The notes under the pieces were generated by a model. The model saw only the letters and a list, made by a program, of their open reading frames with translations, made no database searches and was not told where the DNA came from. DNA of 64,000 bases. Origin: Pseudomonas reactans. Lineage in GTDB: Bacteria > Pseudomonadota > Gammaproteobacteria > Pseudomonadales > Pseudomonadaceae. The translations under genes and the position numbers were made by a program. The stretch is taken from NCBI RefSeq assembly GCF_013385825.1, contig NZ_JACAPG010000018.1, positions 248,001 to 312,000 on the forward strand, in the 5' to 3' direction. Each line of letters begins with the position of its first letter. Within the stretch, counting starts at the first letter, position 1. This document shows, in pieces, positions 35,108-44,839 of this stretch.

Positions 35108-35902
35108 ATGTTTGATCAATACTTGAAACGATGGGAACTGACCATCGACGGTGATGCTTTCGCCTCGCTGAATGGACATCTACTGCCCGTTCGCCACCAC
35201 GGCCTACCAGCCATGCTCAAAATTTCGCAAGCGCTGGAAGAGCGGGCAGGCAATCTGCTCATGGCTTGGTGGGACGGTGAAGGAGCTGCTCCAGTGCTGG
35301 CACATGACGGTGAGGCCTTACTCATGGAGCGTGCGAACGGCTCGGTCTCCCTGGCGCACATGGTGAGCTGCGGCCAGGACGACGAGGCTACTCGTATTAT
35401 CTGTTCGGTGGTCCGCCGCCTCCACATACCAAGTACAAAACCGCTGCCTGCTTTGGTCCCCCTGGTTAACCGGTTCGAAGCCTTATGGAGCGCAGCGGCA
35501 ACGCACAGAGGAGTCTTTGAACAGTGTGCAGAAACCGCCCGCCAACTTTTAGGCGCACCTCGCGAAGTCACGGTACTGCATGGCGACATCCATCACGGAA
35601 ATGTCTTGGACTTTGGCGCCAAGGGATGGCTCGCTATCGATCCTAAGGGACTGTACGGTGAGCGCGGCTTCGATTACGCGAATATTTTCTGCAATCCGGA
35701 TAGCAAAAGCGCTTTGGCTCCAGGGTGTTTCGAGCGCCGTATAGGGGTCGTGGCACACGCCTCCGAAATTGATCGCCACAGGTTGTTGCAGTGGGTGCTC
35801 GCATGGGCGGGGTTGTCAGCAGCCTGGATGCTCGAGGACGACATTGAGCCGGATGCCCCCCTTGAGGTGGCGAAGCTTGCAGCGTTGGCGCTCGGTTTGT
35901 GA
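35108..35902 (+). CDS. APH(6)/hydroxyurea-type phosphotransferase
   Basis: 264 aa. Matches the aminoglycoside/hydroxyurea kinase (StrB-like) family: LLMERANGSVSL in the hinge, VLHGDIHHGNVL catalytic loop (about 157-168), WLAIDPKGLYGERGFDYANIF metal-binding and substrate block (about 175-195). Slightly shorter than StrB (~278). ATG at 35108 lacks a strong ribosome binding site. May confer streptomycin-type resistance or act on a metabolite; not determinable here. Follows repeat copy C by about 150 bp. Confidence 0.88.
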   Translation: MFDQYLKRWELTIDGDAFASLNGHLLPVRHHGLPAMLKISQALEERAGNLLMAWWDGEGAAPVLAHDGEALLMERANGSVSLAHMVSCGQDDEATRIICSVVRRLHIPSTKPLPALVPLVNRFEALWSAAATHRGVFEQCAETARQLLGAPREVTVLHGDIHHGNVLDFGAKGWLAIDPKGLYGERGFDYANIFCNPDSKSALAPGCFERRIGVVAHASEIDRHRLLQWVLAWAGLSAAWMLEDDIEPDAPLEVAKLAALALGL

Positions 35903-36059
35903 GTTTTACGGTAGGGCGAGGCCAGAATACTTTTCTGTCAACCTTGGGTTGCGATAGCTAATGGTCTCGATAGACTACTTTTGGCCGTAAGCGGTCACCA
36001 AACAGGTTTGCTTGCCGCTCATCAATGGAAGGCTGACAAGGAAGAAATTAGAAGCTGGC

Positions 36060-36818
36060 TTACCCCCGCATGACCTTGTTCCAATCGATCTCATGACCGG
36101 CGGCTTCAAGCTCACGGCCCAAGGCTTGTTTCCAGCTATTACCTTCCATGGGCTCCCACACCACACCAGCAAAATCACTAGGAATCTCCAGAGTGCCGCG
36201 TTTCAACGCACAGACCTTGGCGCGGCCTAAACGGCCCAGAAAATAGCCCAACTCCAGCAGGACGTTCTGCCGGGCTCGCGGCTCCGGCTTGCCTCCTTTG
36301 GCACAACCCTCGTCGTCCGGCGTCAGCAGCACCACGGCAAAATCCACTTGTCCATGTGCTTCGACCTTCTCCATGACCGTACGGCCCTGATTGGCTTGCT
36401 CGTGCAAAATGATCGGCTCAAAGCCCAGCTGCATCAAAAATCGAGCCACGGTCTCACGTGCGCCTTCATCATGGCCAAGGGCCTGTTCGAGTTCTTCGAT
36501 GAGTGAGTTCATGATTTCGGCGGCTAGCAGTAGTTGATGGATCAGCCCTGCACATTGCCCCGCTTCCACTTTGCCGTCGCTGACATCGCCGTCGAATGAG
36601 GCTTGCTTCAAACTGGCAGAAGCCAGCAGTGAAGCGTCGGCGTCGGGCGCAGCCTGTGGCATGCCGTCGCGCTCGGCCTGTTCAACTCGTTCGGTAAAAG
36701 CGTTGCGCACGCTGCGTACCGGTAACGCTCCACGTCCGACCAGGACGGTGTCGCCAGTGTCGGCGTCGAGTACTTTTTGCTTATAGGCAGGATGCAGGAA
36801 CGCTTCCTCGGACAGCAT
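36060..36818 (-). CDS. Chimeric ORF: nitronate-monooxygenase C terminus fused to a TIR-like domain
   Basis: 252 aa. Residues 1 to about 115 read like the C-terminal end of nitronate monooxygenase (LSEEAFLHPAYKQKVLDADT, RSVRNAFTERVEQAERDG, KVEAGQCAGLIHQLL), and the codons just upstream continue it (GLGTRF) before a stop. From about residue 116 it becomes a TIR-like nucleotide-binding domain (PF10137 type): GHDEGARETVARFLMQLGF, PIILHEQANQGRTVMEK, DFAVVLLTPDD, RARQNVLLELGYFLG. The first beta strand that normally precedes GHDEG (VFIVH-type) is missing. Probably a recombination product of two truncated genes; whether it is expressed or functional is open. Confidence 0.7.
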   Translation of the reverse strand: MLSEEAFLHPAYKQKVLDADTGDTVLVGRGALPVRSVRNAFTERVEQAERDGMPQAAPDADASLLASASLKQASFDGDVSDGKVEAGQCAGLIHQLLLAAEIMNSLIEELEQALGHDEGARETVARFLMQLGFEPIILHEQANQGRTVMEKVEAHGQVDFAVVLLTPDDEGCAKGGKPEPRARQNVLLELGYFLGRLGRAKVCALKRGTLEIPSDFAGVVWEPMEGNSWKQALGRELEAAGHEIDWNKVMRG

Positions 36819-36861
36819 GAAACGTGTGCCTAACCCTGCTTACGTCTCCGATTACCAGATC

Positions 36862-37636
36862 AGGTCCCCGATTATCCGTAGTGTCCTTCACCGGCTCGAC
36901 GGCCATAGGCCGACAGCTTGGTGCTCTGGCTGCGTCTCACTTGAAATTGACAACGATGGAGTTAGGGGGGCATGCACCGTTTATCGTGTGTGAGGATGCC
37001 GATATTGAGGGCGCTGCCACTTTGGCTTTTTCGCAACGCCGGGCAGGTATGTGCCTCGCCCTCGCGTTTCTACGTGCATGAAACAGTATTCGCCGCTTTC
37101 GCTCAAAGATTTACCAAGTTAGCAGACCAGCTCAAGATAGGTGACGGATTCGCTCCAACCAGTCAGATGAGACCGTTGGCCAACGCTCGGTGTTTGATGA
37201 TGGTTCAGGAGTTGCTGGCTGACGCAGCAGAGCTGGGGGGGGAACGTTAACGGGAGGGAAGCGCATTGGTGACAAGGGCCATTTTTTCGAACCGACAGTA
37301 TTGGTCGATGTACCGCAACAGGCACGACTCCTCAACGAGCAGCCTTTCGGTCCTGTGGCACCGTTACTGCGCTTCACTGATCTGGATAGCGTCATTGCCC
37401 AAGCTATCAGCCTGGAGTATGGGCTGGCAGCGTTCGGGTTCACCAAGTCGTTGAAAACGGCGACCGAGTTGGGTAATCGCTTACAGGCAGGAATGGTCTC
37501 GATCAACCACTTTGGCCTAGCCTTGCCGGAAACTCCGTTTGGTGGAGTCAGGGCGAGTGGTCATGGTAGCGGAGGTGGAACAGAAGGTCTTGAGGCTTAC
37601 TTGACGACGAAGTTGATCAGTCAGATAGGCATTTGA
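36862..37636 (+). pseudogene. Aldehyde dehydrogenase remnant (succinate-semialdehyde-type)
   Basis: ALDH sequence spread over three frames: VSFTGSTAIGRQLGALAASH and TTMELGGHAPFIV (with the catalytic Glu), then RNAGQVCASPSRFYVHETVF (with the catalytic Cys) in another frame, then LLNEQPFGPVAPLLRF through PFGGVRASGHGSGGGTEGLEAYL in a third. The N-terminal ~half, including the start, is absent, and at least two frameshifts are needed. It starts right beside the truncated nitronate-monooxygenase end of the chimera, so one deletion may have hit both genes. Confidence 0.85.
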
Positions 37637-37992
37637 AGACAGCCCAAGACCGCTCAGTCCACGAAAGTTGGGTGGTTTTGAGTTTTCAAATTCTTCATGG
37701 GTGTTACTTGTTGAGACGACGGTGTAGCGCTGAGATGAATAGGGGGAAAGGAATTACATTTTTCTCCGAAAGTCTTCAACCCACCTCAGTGAACAATAAG
37801 ATATTTGGTGTCGGAGCTATTGGAACAGAAGTGTTTGTGACTTGTGGCTCAGCACTTGCAGTGATCTGTGGTTATTTTGCGGCTTCTGCGTTTTTTTGTT
37901 GCTTGACTGTGCTTGAGTTTATTATGCAGTTAGACTAAGTAGTCAATCTAATTAACACGGCGCAAATCTACACCTGCTTCTGGGGAGAGGAG

Positions 37993-38306
37993 ATGAGAAA
38001 GGTTGATTCTGAGTAGCATCAGGCAAAGCTGCGCCATATCCTCGAAGCTGCCGTCATGTGCTTTTCCGAAAAAGGCTTTCGCGGCACGTCGACCAATGAG
38101 ATCTGTGCCGCTGAAGGATGAGTCCTGGCAACCTGTTTCATTATTTTCCCAATAAACAGGCAATGATTGAGGCCATTGCGGAGCACGATCGGCGCGAAAT
38201 GAGTGAGCGTTTCGCCCAGCTTGCCGATGAGCCCGATGCCATGGTAGTTGTTGAGCGATTAGCAAAGGACATCTTGAAGCAATGCACCATACCTATCGTG
38301 CGATGA
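37993..38306 (+). pseudogene. TetR-family regulator remnant
   Basis: From ATG 37993 the frame reads MRKVDSE, then an in-frame TAG (38014), then HQAKLRHILEAAVMCFSEKG and TSTNEICAAEG, a TetR helix-turn-helix. It then shifts frame to MSPGNLFHYFPNKQAM at 38118. The ligand-binding domain is cut after about 45 more residues. A premature stop, a frameshift and a 3' truncation make it non-functional. Confidence 0.85.
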
Positions 38307-38363
38307 AGGCGAAGCACGGAGATCTTGTCTTTTATTCCCGTAAATCTTTGAGAGAGTAAAGCT

Positions 38364-38813
38364 ATGACAAAAATACGTCTCTATCAGTTAAGTGACTTTG
38401 ATGAGTGCCTGCGTCTGTTTGATGGCAACACACCAGATTTCTTCGACGCAACAGAGCGCACAGCATTCTGTGATTTTCTGCGCACTTCGAGTCAAACATT
38501 CTACGTCGTTGAGCGGTGCGAGAAGATCCTCGCTTGTGGGGGGTATGCTCTTGGGCACGGCGATAATGTGGCTAGTCTTTGCTGGGGAATGGTCGACCAA
38601 AAACTACATGGCCAAGGTTTGGGGCGCGCATTGATTGAGGCCCGACTCTCGGCAATACGAGCTCTGCCGTCAATCAAAATGGTGTGTATAAGTACGAGTC
38701 AACACACACAACGCTTCTATGGCAGATTCGGTTTCGTTCCTGTAAAGGTCACGCCTGATGGTCATGGACCAGGCATGGATTGTTGGGATATGACCCTGCA
38801 GTTGCGTCAATAG
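38364..38813 (+). CDS. GNAT-family N-acetyltransferase
   Basis: 149 aa. The acetyl-CoA-binding loop is DQKLHGQGLGRALIEARL (about 77-94), followed by ISTSQHTQRFYGRFGFVPVKV. Full-length compact GNAT. AGAGAGTAAAG precedes the ATG. Follows the TetR remnant; substrate unknown. Confidence 0.85.
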   Translation: MTKIRLYQLSDFDECLRLFDGNTPDFFDATERTAFCDFLRTSSQTFYVVERCEKILACGGYALGHGDNVASLCWGMVDQKLHGQGLGRALIEARLSAIRALPSIKMVCISTSQHTQRFYGRFGFVPVKVTPDGHGPGMDCWDMTLQLRQ

Positions 38814-39165
38814 ATAGGTATGGGGCCGGCAAGGGCCCGTACTACAAATTTTCGCGGATGTTTCTTTGCGAGGCGAGAGTCGTACGAAAACAAGGACGCT
38901 AGTGAGCGTTTGAAGGAGTGGCTCAAAGCCTCGATTTTGTAAGCGCAGCATAAACACCGTTCAGGTTCTTCAATTCCGTATGCGTTCTTGTTCTTAACGA
39001 CGCGACCACGCTGCAGAACAACGACTTAATCTGCATATCAAATGGTGGACGTCTCAGCATCTTAACCATTCGACGAACACATCTTGCGTTATCAAGCGGA
39101 TGCGCACCTAAGCGTAATTCTCTAGTCAGCACAATTTTTAACAATTATTTCTAGCACTTTTCAAA
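38814..39165. other. Noncoding region
   Basis: About 350 bp between the intact GNAT and a GNAT remnant. Short ORFs have no ribosome binding sites or family resemblance. AT content rises to the right. Nothing else seen. Confidence 0.4.
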
Positions 39166-39303
39166 CTAAACATCACCTTCTGGTAAGTGCTCCACGGGCT
39201 GTCAGCCGAGGGCTTTATAGAAGCCACTCGCTTGGCTAGTCTCTGCTTTATCCATTAGCCCGCCCCCCAACCCGCGCCCCTCGAATTCAGGTAGAACGTA
39301 AAC
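39166..39303 (-). pseudogene. Decayed GNAT acetyltransferase fragment
   Basis: On the minus strand one frame reads VYVLPEFEGRGLGGGLMDKA, then ETSQASGFYKALG, an in-frame TGA, QPVEHLPEGDV and stop. This is the acetyl-CoA loop (RGLGGGLM) and the C-terminal FYKALGF-x-PVE end of a GNAT protein, with a stop replacing the residue after KALG. The upstream part is lost. Confidence 0.65.
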
Positions 39304-39530
39304 GTCCAGTGAACACAATTTTGCTGCTCTGGCATCCGAGAGGGTGGTATCAGTCTGTGTTGAGTAGGCTTTTTTCCGTTCAATGTCAGGATGCCGATGC
39401 CATTAGCAAATGGCTATCTCTTCACCGCGACCACTCCGACTCATGCGTACAAATTTATAGGGCGCGTTAAATTTGTAGACGAGTTTTCGCATCAAATCCA
39501 GCCTTCCCGACTGATGATGGATCATGATCA

Positions 39531-40457
39531 TCAAATCCAAGGAATCAAAACGATCACTGCGATTGGTAGTGCCAGTGCTGCAAGTAAGGTTTGACTGGCA
39601 ATTATCCCCGCCATAAGAGGTGCGTCCCCGCCTAACTGTCGCGCCATGATGTAGGATGAAGAAGCTGTAGGCAGTGCCTGGAAAAGCAACGCCGCGATTG
39701 CTGCTCTGCCGTCCAATCCAAATAAATGACATGCACACAGCGTGGTCAGCGGCATAATCATGAACTTGACCACCGATGAATACGCCACGGGGCGAATCCA
39801 ACTCTGCACTGAGCCCAGCTCAAGGGCTGCCCCTACGCAAAGCAGGCCCAGTGGTAAGGACGCTTGCCCTAATGCCTTGATAACCGGCTCGATGCCAGCA
39901 GGCAGGCCTAATCCTAGAGTCTGAAGCAGTATTCCCCCGAAGCAAGCGAGTACCAAAGGGTTAAGTGCCAACAGCTTGGCAACCTTGCCCGCAGACATCT
40001 TGCCTCCTGTGCCGTAGCGCGCGAACACCAGGACACACAAAATATTCACTGTCGGCACTATGGCCGCATTGGCTACGGCAGCCAGAGCGATCCCCTGGGC
40101 ACCGAACAAGCCGGCCACCACCGAGACACCCACATAATTGTTATACCGCAGCCCTCCTTGGAAGACGGAAGTGAACGCCGCGTCGTTACCTTTAATAATC
40201 CTACGGGCGCCGACCATCAGCACTGCGACCATGACCGTCGAGAGTACAAGCGCCATGATCATCCCTTGGACTGGCACGTTGTCCAACTTGGCGGTCGCCA
40301 GACCATGCAAAAACAGCGCGGGCAGGAGAAGGTAGTAGCCTAGGCGTTCTGCCTGTGCCCAGAAGGTGTCTTCAAAAAACTGACTGCGCTTGAGCCCGGC
40401 GCCCATGACAATCAGCAGGGCAATAGGCGTGAGTGCAATCAAAAGTTCGGCAGTCAC
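39531..40457 (-). CDS. AEC-family (auxin efflux carrier-like) transporter
   Basis: 308 aa from a GTG at 40457 that overlaps the aminotransferase stop (GTGA); the longer frame only reads back into that gene. Eight to ten membrane helices with the AEC/PIN-like features NNYVGVSVVAGLFG and QALPTASSSYIMARQLGGD. Inner-membrane exporter for small carboxylates or amino-acid-like compounds in this family. Its coupling to a PLP aminotransferase suggests it moves the substrate or product of that enzyme. Confidence 0.88.
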   Translation of the reverse strand: MTAELLIALTPIALLIVMGAGLKRSQFFEDTFWAQAERLGYYLLLPALFLHGLATAKLDNVPVQGMIMALVLSTVMVAVLMVGARRIIKGNDAAFTSVFQGGLRYNNYVGVSVVAGLFGAQGIALAAVANAAIVPTVNILCVLVFARYGTGGKMSAGKVAKLLALNPLVLACFGGILLQTLGLGLPAGIEPVIKALGQASLPLGLLCVGAALELGSVQSWIRPVAYSSVVKFMIMPLTTLCACHLFGLDGRAAIAALLFQALPTASSSYIMARQLGGDAPLMAGIIASQTLLAALALPIAVIVLIPWI

Positions 40458-41620
40458 GAGTACGCCTCTAGCGCACGAACCAACCGCGTACATCCTTCAA
40501 CTAAGGTAGCTTCGTCGGTGGCGAAGGAAAGGCGCAGATGCCTAGGCAGACCAAAAGCACTTCCGGGAACCGTTGCAACACCGACTTCGAGCAGATCAAG
40601 TGCGAGCGATTGATCGTCAATACTCGTTTTGATCTGAGGAAGTAGATAGAACGCACCCTCCGGGCGCGATACTTCCATTTTATCGCTCGCCTGGAGAACA
40701 TGAAGTGCGGCATCTCGGCGCTGACGATAGATCGCATTGCGCTCAGCAAGAAAATCTCGTGGCCCCTCAAGCGCAGCGACCGCAGCGAGCTGGCTCAAGG
40801 TACTGGTCTGCGTACAGTTTTGAGATTGCACTGTAGTCATTGCCGAAATCAGCGATCTCGACCCGCAACCCCATCCTACGCGCCAACCTGTCATGGCGTA
40901 TGCTTTGGATACACCGTCGACGATAAGGATACGTTCTGCTAGGTCTGGTGCTACCGACGCTAATGTCTGATAAGGCTCTTGATTGAATCGGATTTCTGCG
41001 TAGATATCGTCAGACAGTATCATCACCTCTGGGTACTGGCGCAGAACTTCAGCCAATGCTTGCAAATCGGTTTCGGAGTACAGTGAACCGGACGGATTAC
41101 CAGGTGCATTGAGAATCACCCACTTGGGCGATTTTGCCAGGCGGAAACCTGCTGCCAAGTGCTCCGCTGTCAATCGGAATCCTTCCGAAGCGGCGGTCGG
41201 AAGGATGATCGGTTGGGCACCGCACATCTTAATCATCCCTGGATAGCTGGCCCAGTAAGGGGCCGGGACAATAACCTCATCACCCGGCTTGAGGGTAGCT
41301 TGAAAGGCGTTAAAGATGATCTGTTTTGCGCCACAACCAACCGTGATTTGATCGTCATCGAAATCTAATCCCCGGTCTTCTCGAGCCCGCATACGGATAG
41401 CACTGCGAAGGGGCTCAATACCGTTTGACGGGGAATAGGTTAGGCGGCTACCTAGCGCTAGATGCGCTGCGTCCAGCACGTGCTTAGGGGCATTGAAATC
41501 AGGTTCGCCGAGTGTTAGGTCAACTATGTCTCGCCCCTCAGCGCGCATGGCGGCAGCACGTTTTGCCATGAGTAGAATCGGCGATTGGAAAGCGCTGGTT
41601 GGAGTTTCATTGCTGTGCAT
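40454..41620 (-). CDS. Class I/II PLP-dependent aminotransferase (AspC-like)
   Basis: 388 aa, full length. Motifs: LGEPDFNAPKHV, substrate/cofactor NAPGNPSG (about 180-187), SDDIYAEIRF, PLP lysine in VDGVSKAYAMTGWRVGWG, and the C-terminal LRLSFA arginine. Transfers amino groups between an amino acid and a 2-oxo acid. Downstream it is translationally coupled to an AEC transporter; upstream, 105 bp away on the same strand, is a LysR gene. Together they look like a small amino-acid-derivative utilisation or detoxification operon. Confidence 0.9.
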   Translation of the reverse strand: MHSNETPTSAFQSPILLMAKRAAAMRAEGRDIVDLTLGEPDFNAPKHVLDAAHLALGSRLTYSPSNGIEPLRSAIRMRAREDRGLDFDDDQITVGCGAKQIIFNAFQATLKPGDEVIVPAPYWASYPGMIKMCGAQPIILPTAASEGFRLTAEHLAAGFRLAKSPKWVILNAPGNPSGSLYSETDLQALAEVLRQYPEVMILSDDIYAEIRFNQEPYQTLASVAPDLAERILIVDGVSKAYAMTGWRVGWGCGSRSLISAMTTVQSQNCTQTSTLSQLAAVAALEGPRDFLAERNAIYRQRRDAALHVLQASDKMEVSRPEGAFYLLPQIKTSIDDQSLALDLLEVGVATVPGSAFGLPRHLRLSFATDEATLVEGCTRLVRALEAYS

Positions 41621-41725
41621 GGTGCCTTCACGGAGTACGTTTGTATGGGCACTACGATAAGGAGTCGATACCTAAAGTAAAAACGATTTAAAATTCACGA
41701 TTCGACAAGTTTTACTCATTTGTCG

Positions 41726-42601
41726 TTAGGTAGGAGCATGCCTTTTTACCGCCTGCGCCAGGGCTGCTGCCAGTCGTCCGCATGGCCGTTCTTCCTGCTC
41801 CAAGATCACAACGCGACGCGATTTTTGCGGTGATCCAAACGGCTGGACTTCTAGGTGCTTGAGGTGTTCAAGATTTTGGTTGGATAGCGGAACCACTGAC
41901 ACCCCCAAACCGCTGGCGACCATCTGGATGATCGCATCCTGGCTGTCCAATTCCATACTGGTTTGCACGCGCAATCGCAATCGACGAAGCTCCCGATCAA
42001 TGGTACGCCCAGCCCAAGCCCGGCGGTCGAAGCGGATGAAAGGTAGTTTTTGAAGGATCTGCCGAAAATCTAGACCTGCGCATGAGCTCGGGGCAATGAT
42101 CCAAAAGCCTTCTTCGTAAAGTGATGTACTAACCAAGCCGTAGGGGTGCGGTTTCACAGGCTCTGTAGTGATCGCGACATCCAACTCGCCAGCCTCTACG
42201 CGCGTGGCCAATTCGGCAGACATACCCGAGGCTACGTTTATGCGTAGATGTGGGTGCTCGGCAGCTAAGGCGGCCAGGGCAAGAGGTAAAGCACCGGCCA
42301 GTGCCGTCTGGATGGCACCAATTTTCAGTCGACCGCGAAGCTCGTTATCACTACCAATGTCCACAGCAATGCTGTCGTAAAGTGCAACGATCTCGCGCGC
42401 CCGCTCCACCGCCAAATAGCCTGCGTCGGTTAACACGGGCAAGCGACGCGAGCGGTCAAACAACGCAGCATTGAACTCCTCTTCAAGCGACTTTATGTGC
42501 AGGCTCACAGCCGATTGTGTGAGATGAACGGTGTCTGCGGCTCGCGTAAACGAACCGTGGTGAACGATAGCGATTAAGGTACGAAGCGCGCGCAATGACA
42601 T
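41726..42601 (-). CDS. LysR-family transcriptional regulator
   Basis: 291 aa. N-terminal helix-turn-helix LRTLIAIVHHGSFTRAADTVHLTQSAVSLHIKSLEE (1-40) and a full periplasmic-binding-like effector domain (about 90-290). Same strand as the aminotransferase/transporter genes that follow and probably their regulator, though LysR genes are more often divergent. The 105-bp gap could hold the operon promoter. Confidence 0.9.
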   Translation of the reverse strand: MSLRALRTLIAIVHHGSFTRAADTVHLTQSAVSLHIKSLEEEFNAALFDRSRRLPVLTDAGYLAVERAREIVALYDSIAVDIGSDNELRGRLKIGAIQTALAGALPLALAALAAEHPHLRINVASGMSAELATRVEAGELDVAITTEPVKPHPYGLVSTSLYEEGFWIIAPSSCAGLDFRQILQKLPFIRFDRRAWAGRTIDRELRRLRLRVQTSMELDSQDAIIQMVASGLGVSVVPLSNQNLEHLKHLEVQPFGSPQKSRRVVILEQEERPCGRLAAALAQAVKRHAPT

Positions 42602-42984
42602 ATTGATCTCTCCTGCGTTGCAGTCGGCAAGCAGGTGACTGTATTGATTTAATAAGTGCTTTTTTTACGAAACTGGTCATGGCCTTCTACAGGCGCCTAG
42701 CAATCTTGATCAGTCGTCGATGCTATTGAGCTGCTAAATCACTCAGTGAAGCACGGTGATGATACACTCGTCAGCATCGTTTCAGACGATTGGTGCAGTT
42801 TCAGATAGCTATATGGCCTAGCACTCGTGATAGTGCATTCTGTACGCGTAATGGGCAGGTAACTACAGGCGTCGCGGTGATCCCCCATCAATCGCAGAGG
42901 AAAACGATTGAACACCGGCGGTGGCATCGACCAGCCAATGTAAGCGTCTGCTTAACTGACCTCCGCAAGTTAGGCAAGAGTCCA
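42602..42984. other. Noncoding region before the IS66 remnant
   Basis: 383 bp upstream of the LysR start. No supported gene. It should contain the LysR promoter at its left and may include decayed IS66 flank at its right. No inverted repeat of note. Confidence 0.4.
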
Positions 42985-43430
42985 CTGATATGGCAGCAGA
43001 TGGCCTATCTCACTTGCTCGTTGCGTTGGTAAACGAGTTAGAACGTCCTTTAGTTAGGTGTACGGATCGTGCCCATTGATGCGCACAGCCTGGATCAAGC
43101 TCATGCTCGCAGCTGCCCATCTACCACTGTGTAGCGAATCGGTAAACAACCAGTTCGAGCGCCCAAGTGCCCACGGTCGGATCTGATTCTCTACTAGATT
43201 GTTGTCGATGCGCGCAGCCCCGTCGTCCAAGTAGCGCGTCAGCGCCGTGCAGCGTTTAAGGCTGTAGTCCAGGGCCTTGACCGTCGCTGATCCATTGGGC
43301 ACCAGATCGCGCTGGGCCAACATCCAGTCATGCAGCGTTTTGATATCGGTGCCGCCTTTTCCTGACGTATTCGCCAGCGATCCTCATCGCTCAAGTCTCG
43401 CGTCTGGCGTTCAGCTTCTTACTAGCCGCC
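42985..43430 (-). pseudogene. IS66-family transposase C-terminal remnant
   Basis: Minus strand: DLSDEDRWRIRQEKAAPISK in one frame, shifting to KTLHDWMLAQRDLVPNGSAT, then YLDDGAARIDNNLVENQIRP, GRSNWLFTDSLHSG and INGHDPYT followed by an in-frame TAA, after which LKDVLTRLPTQRASEIGHLL finishes the family's usual ending. One frameshift and one premature stop; the N-terminal two-thirds is missing. No IS ends identified. Confidence 0.85.
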
Positions 43431-43564
43431 AATCGAGTGCAATGCGTGCTTGGTTACCCGAGGCAGGAGCCGTATGCGGTAGTTCCGCATGTACGGATCT
43501 GTGCGGGGGGGGCGGCAGGTAACTGCCGTCCCTACCGCGACCGTTGTAACAGCTTCAGTTCAGC

Positions 43565-43865
43565 TTGCTATTTGCGACAGTAGCTTTCGCGATGATGGCT
43601 ACCGCAAGAATCATGAAGCGACTGATTACCTGCTGGGGAATCCTGAACACGCTGCGGATGGGAATGGGGTGTCTGCTGGCAGGAGCGCTCTTGCACTGCG
43701 TGGGCGAAGTTCTGGTGCCGACTTCGGTACTGGGCTTTATTCCCCCAATGTGGCTCGCGGGGGTTGGTATCGCAACTGCCGTCTCGGTGACACCTAATGG
43801 TGCGTTTCAAGGTTTCGATCATATCGCCGGGGTCGCAACGGCAGTCTACTTTTTCCTGGGCGACC
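43565..43865 (+). pseudogene. MFS drug-transporter remnant (Bcr/CflA-like)
   Basis: An open stretch reads ILNTLRMGMGCLLAGALLHC, PPMWLAGVGIATAVSVTPNG and AFQGFDHIAGVATAVYFFLG. The PNGA...F-x-HIAG-x-A pattern with hydrophobic helices is that of Bcr/CflA-type 12-TM transporters near helix 10-11. Only about 100 residues remain, and the reading frame then runs into unrelated sequence. Confidence 0.55.
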
Positions 43866-43913
43866 TTGAGTGCGGATTCGCACTCGATGATGAGGTGGCG
43901 AGGCCAAGTAGGC

Positions 43914-44074
43914 AATGCAGCAGCGCGCTCACTTGCTCGCCAAACAGGGGCTGGCCGAGAGCCGAGGGCAGCGCATGATGCTGGCGCGCTACGCGATGCT
44001 GGATTACGGCATGGGGTTCAGTCTGGAGTCGTACGCGGCAGTTGATCACGCACACAGACTTCGGTGGGTTGGCT
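43914..44074 (+). pseudogene. Possible TetR C-terminal fragment
   Basis: The frame reads QRAHLLAKQGLAESRGQRMM followed by LARYAMLDYGMGFSLES and a stop about 15 codons on. It resembles the end of TetR-type ligand-binding domains, which would fit beside a drug-transporter remnant. Short and without other support. Confidence 0.3.
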
Positions 44075-44080
44075 GATATT

Positions 44081-44668
44081 TCATACTTCAAGGCAATAAC
44101 ATATGCCCATCTCAAGTTTTCCAGATGGTGTTTCCTCAAGCTGTGGCTCGCTGACTTGAGAGAATCCAGCTTTGATAAGGCTTTTCTCTGATGCAGGGTT
44201 TTCTCTAACAGTGCGAGCGCGCAGTTTTTTTAAACCCAAAATGCGCGCAATCTCTGTGCTCAGAATGAGAGCTCGCCTGGATACACCACGACCTCTATGC
44301 GTAGGTGCAACCCAATAGCCAATCTCTGCTTCATCCTTCTTTATATCAAAGATTACTAAACTCCCAAGAAAGGAGTCTGATCGTGTGTCGGCGATCGCTA
44401 AAACTGCCAGTGTTCTATCGCGCAACCCGTCCGCGATTACGCCTCGGATCATGTCGCGAACAACCTGTGGTGTATATTTTCCCAGCGGAAGGTGAGCGAA
44501 ACGCTTGACTAGAGCGTCGTCTGCTCCGGTTGCATAGGCATCTGCATCGAGATTGGACATAAGCCGGATAGTCACTACTCCATCAGAGATAGGGACGGCT
44601 GTTGTAAAGTCTTTCTCAAGGGTTTTAACAAATTTATTTTGCTCGATCATTTCTACTTCTCGCGACAA
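44081..44668 (-). CDS. GNAT-family N-acetyltransferase (RimJ/RimL-like)
   Basis: 195 aa. AEIGYWVAPTHRGRGVSRRAL (about 113-133) is the acetyl-CoA loop of RimJ/RimL-type GNATs, followed by RARTVRENPASEKSLIKAGFSQV. Complete. Lower GC than the neighbouring genes. Substrate unknown. Confidence 0.85.
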   Translation of the reverse strand: MSREVEMIEQNKFVKTLEKDFTTAVPISDGVVTIRLMSNLDADAYATGADDALVKRFAHLPLGKYTPQVVRDMIRGVIADGLRDRTLAVLAIADTRSDSFLGSLVIFDIKKDEAEIGYWVAPTHRGRGVSRRALILSTEIARILGLKKLRARTVRENPASEKSLIKAGFSQVSEPQLEETPSGKLEMGICYCLEV

Positions 44669-44839
44669 TTGGGCTACACATGACTCTTAGCGCCATTCGA
44701 ATCGGCCGATCAGGTGAGCGAGTCGGCCAAAGAGCTATCTCAAGTGAACTCCTGGTGGCAGTAGAGTGTATACGGGCGTTATGTATCACTGCTATGCGGG
44801 TAGGAGTGTGCTACCGAGCTATCTGGGCTACGGAACCAT

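Noticed and set aside
37633..37938. 101-aa plus-strand ORF after the ALDH remnant
   Set aside because: No ribosome binding site and no recognisable features apart from a hydrophobic end; likely chance.
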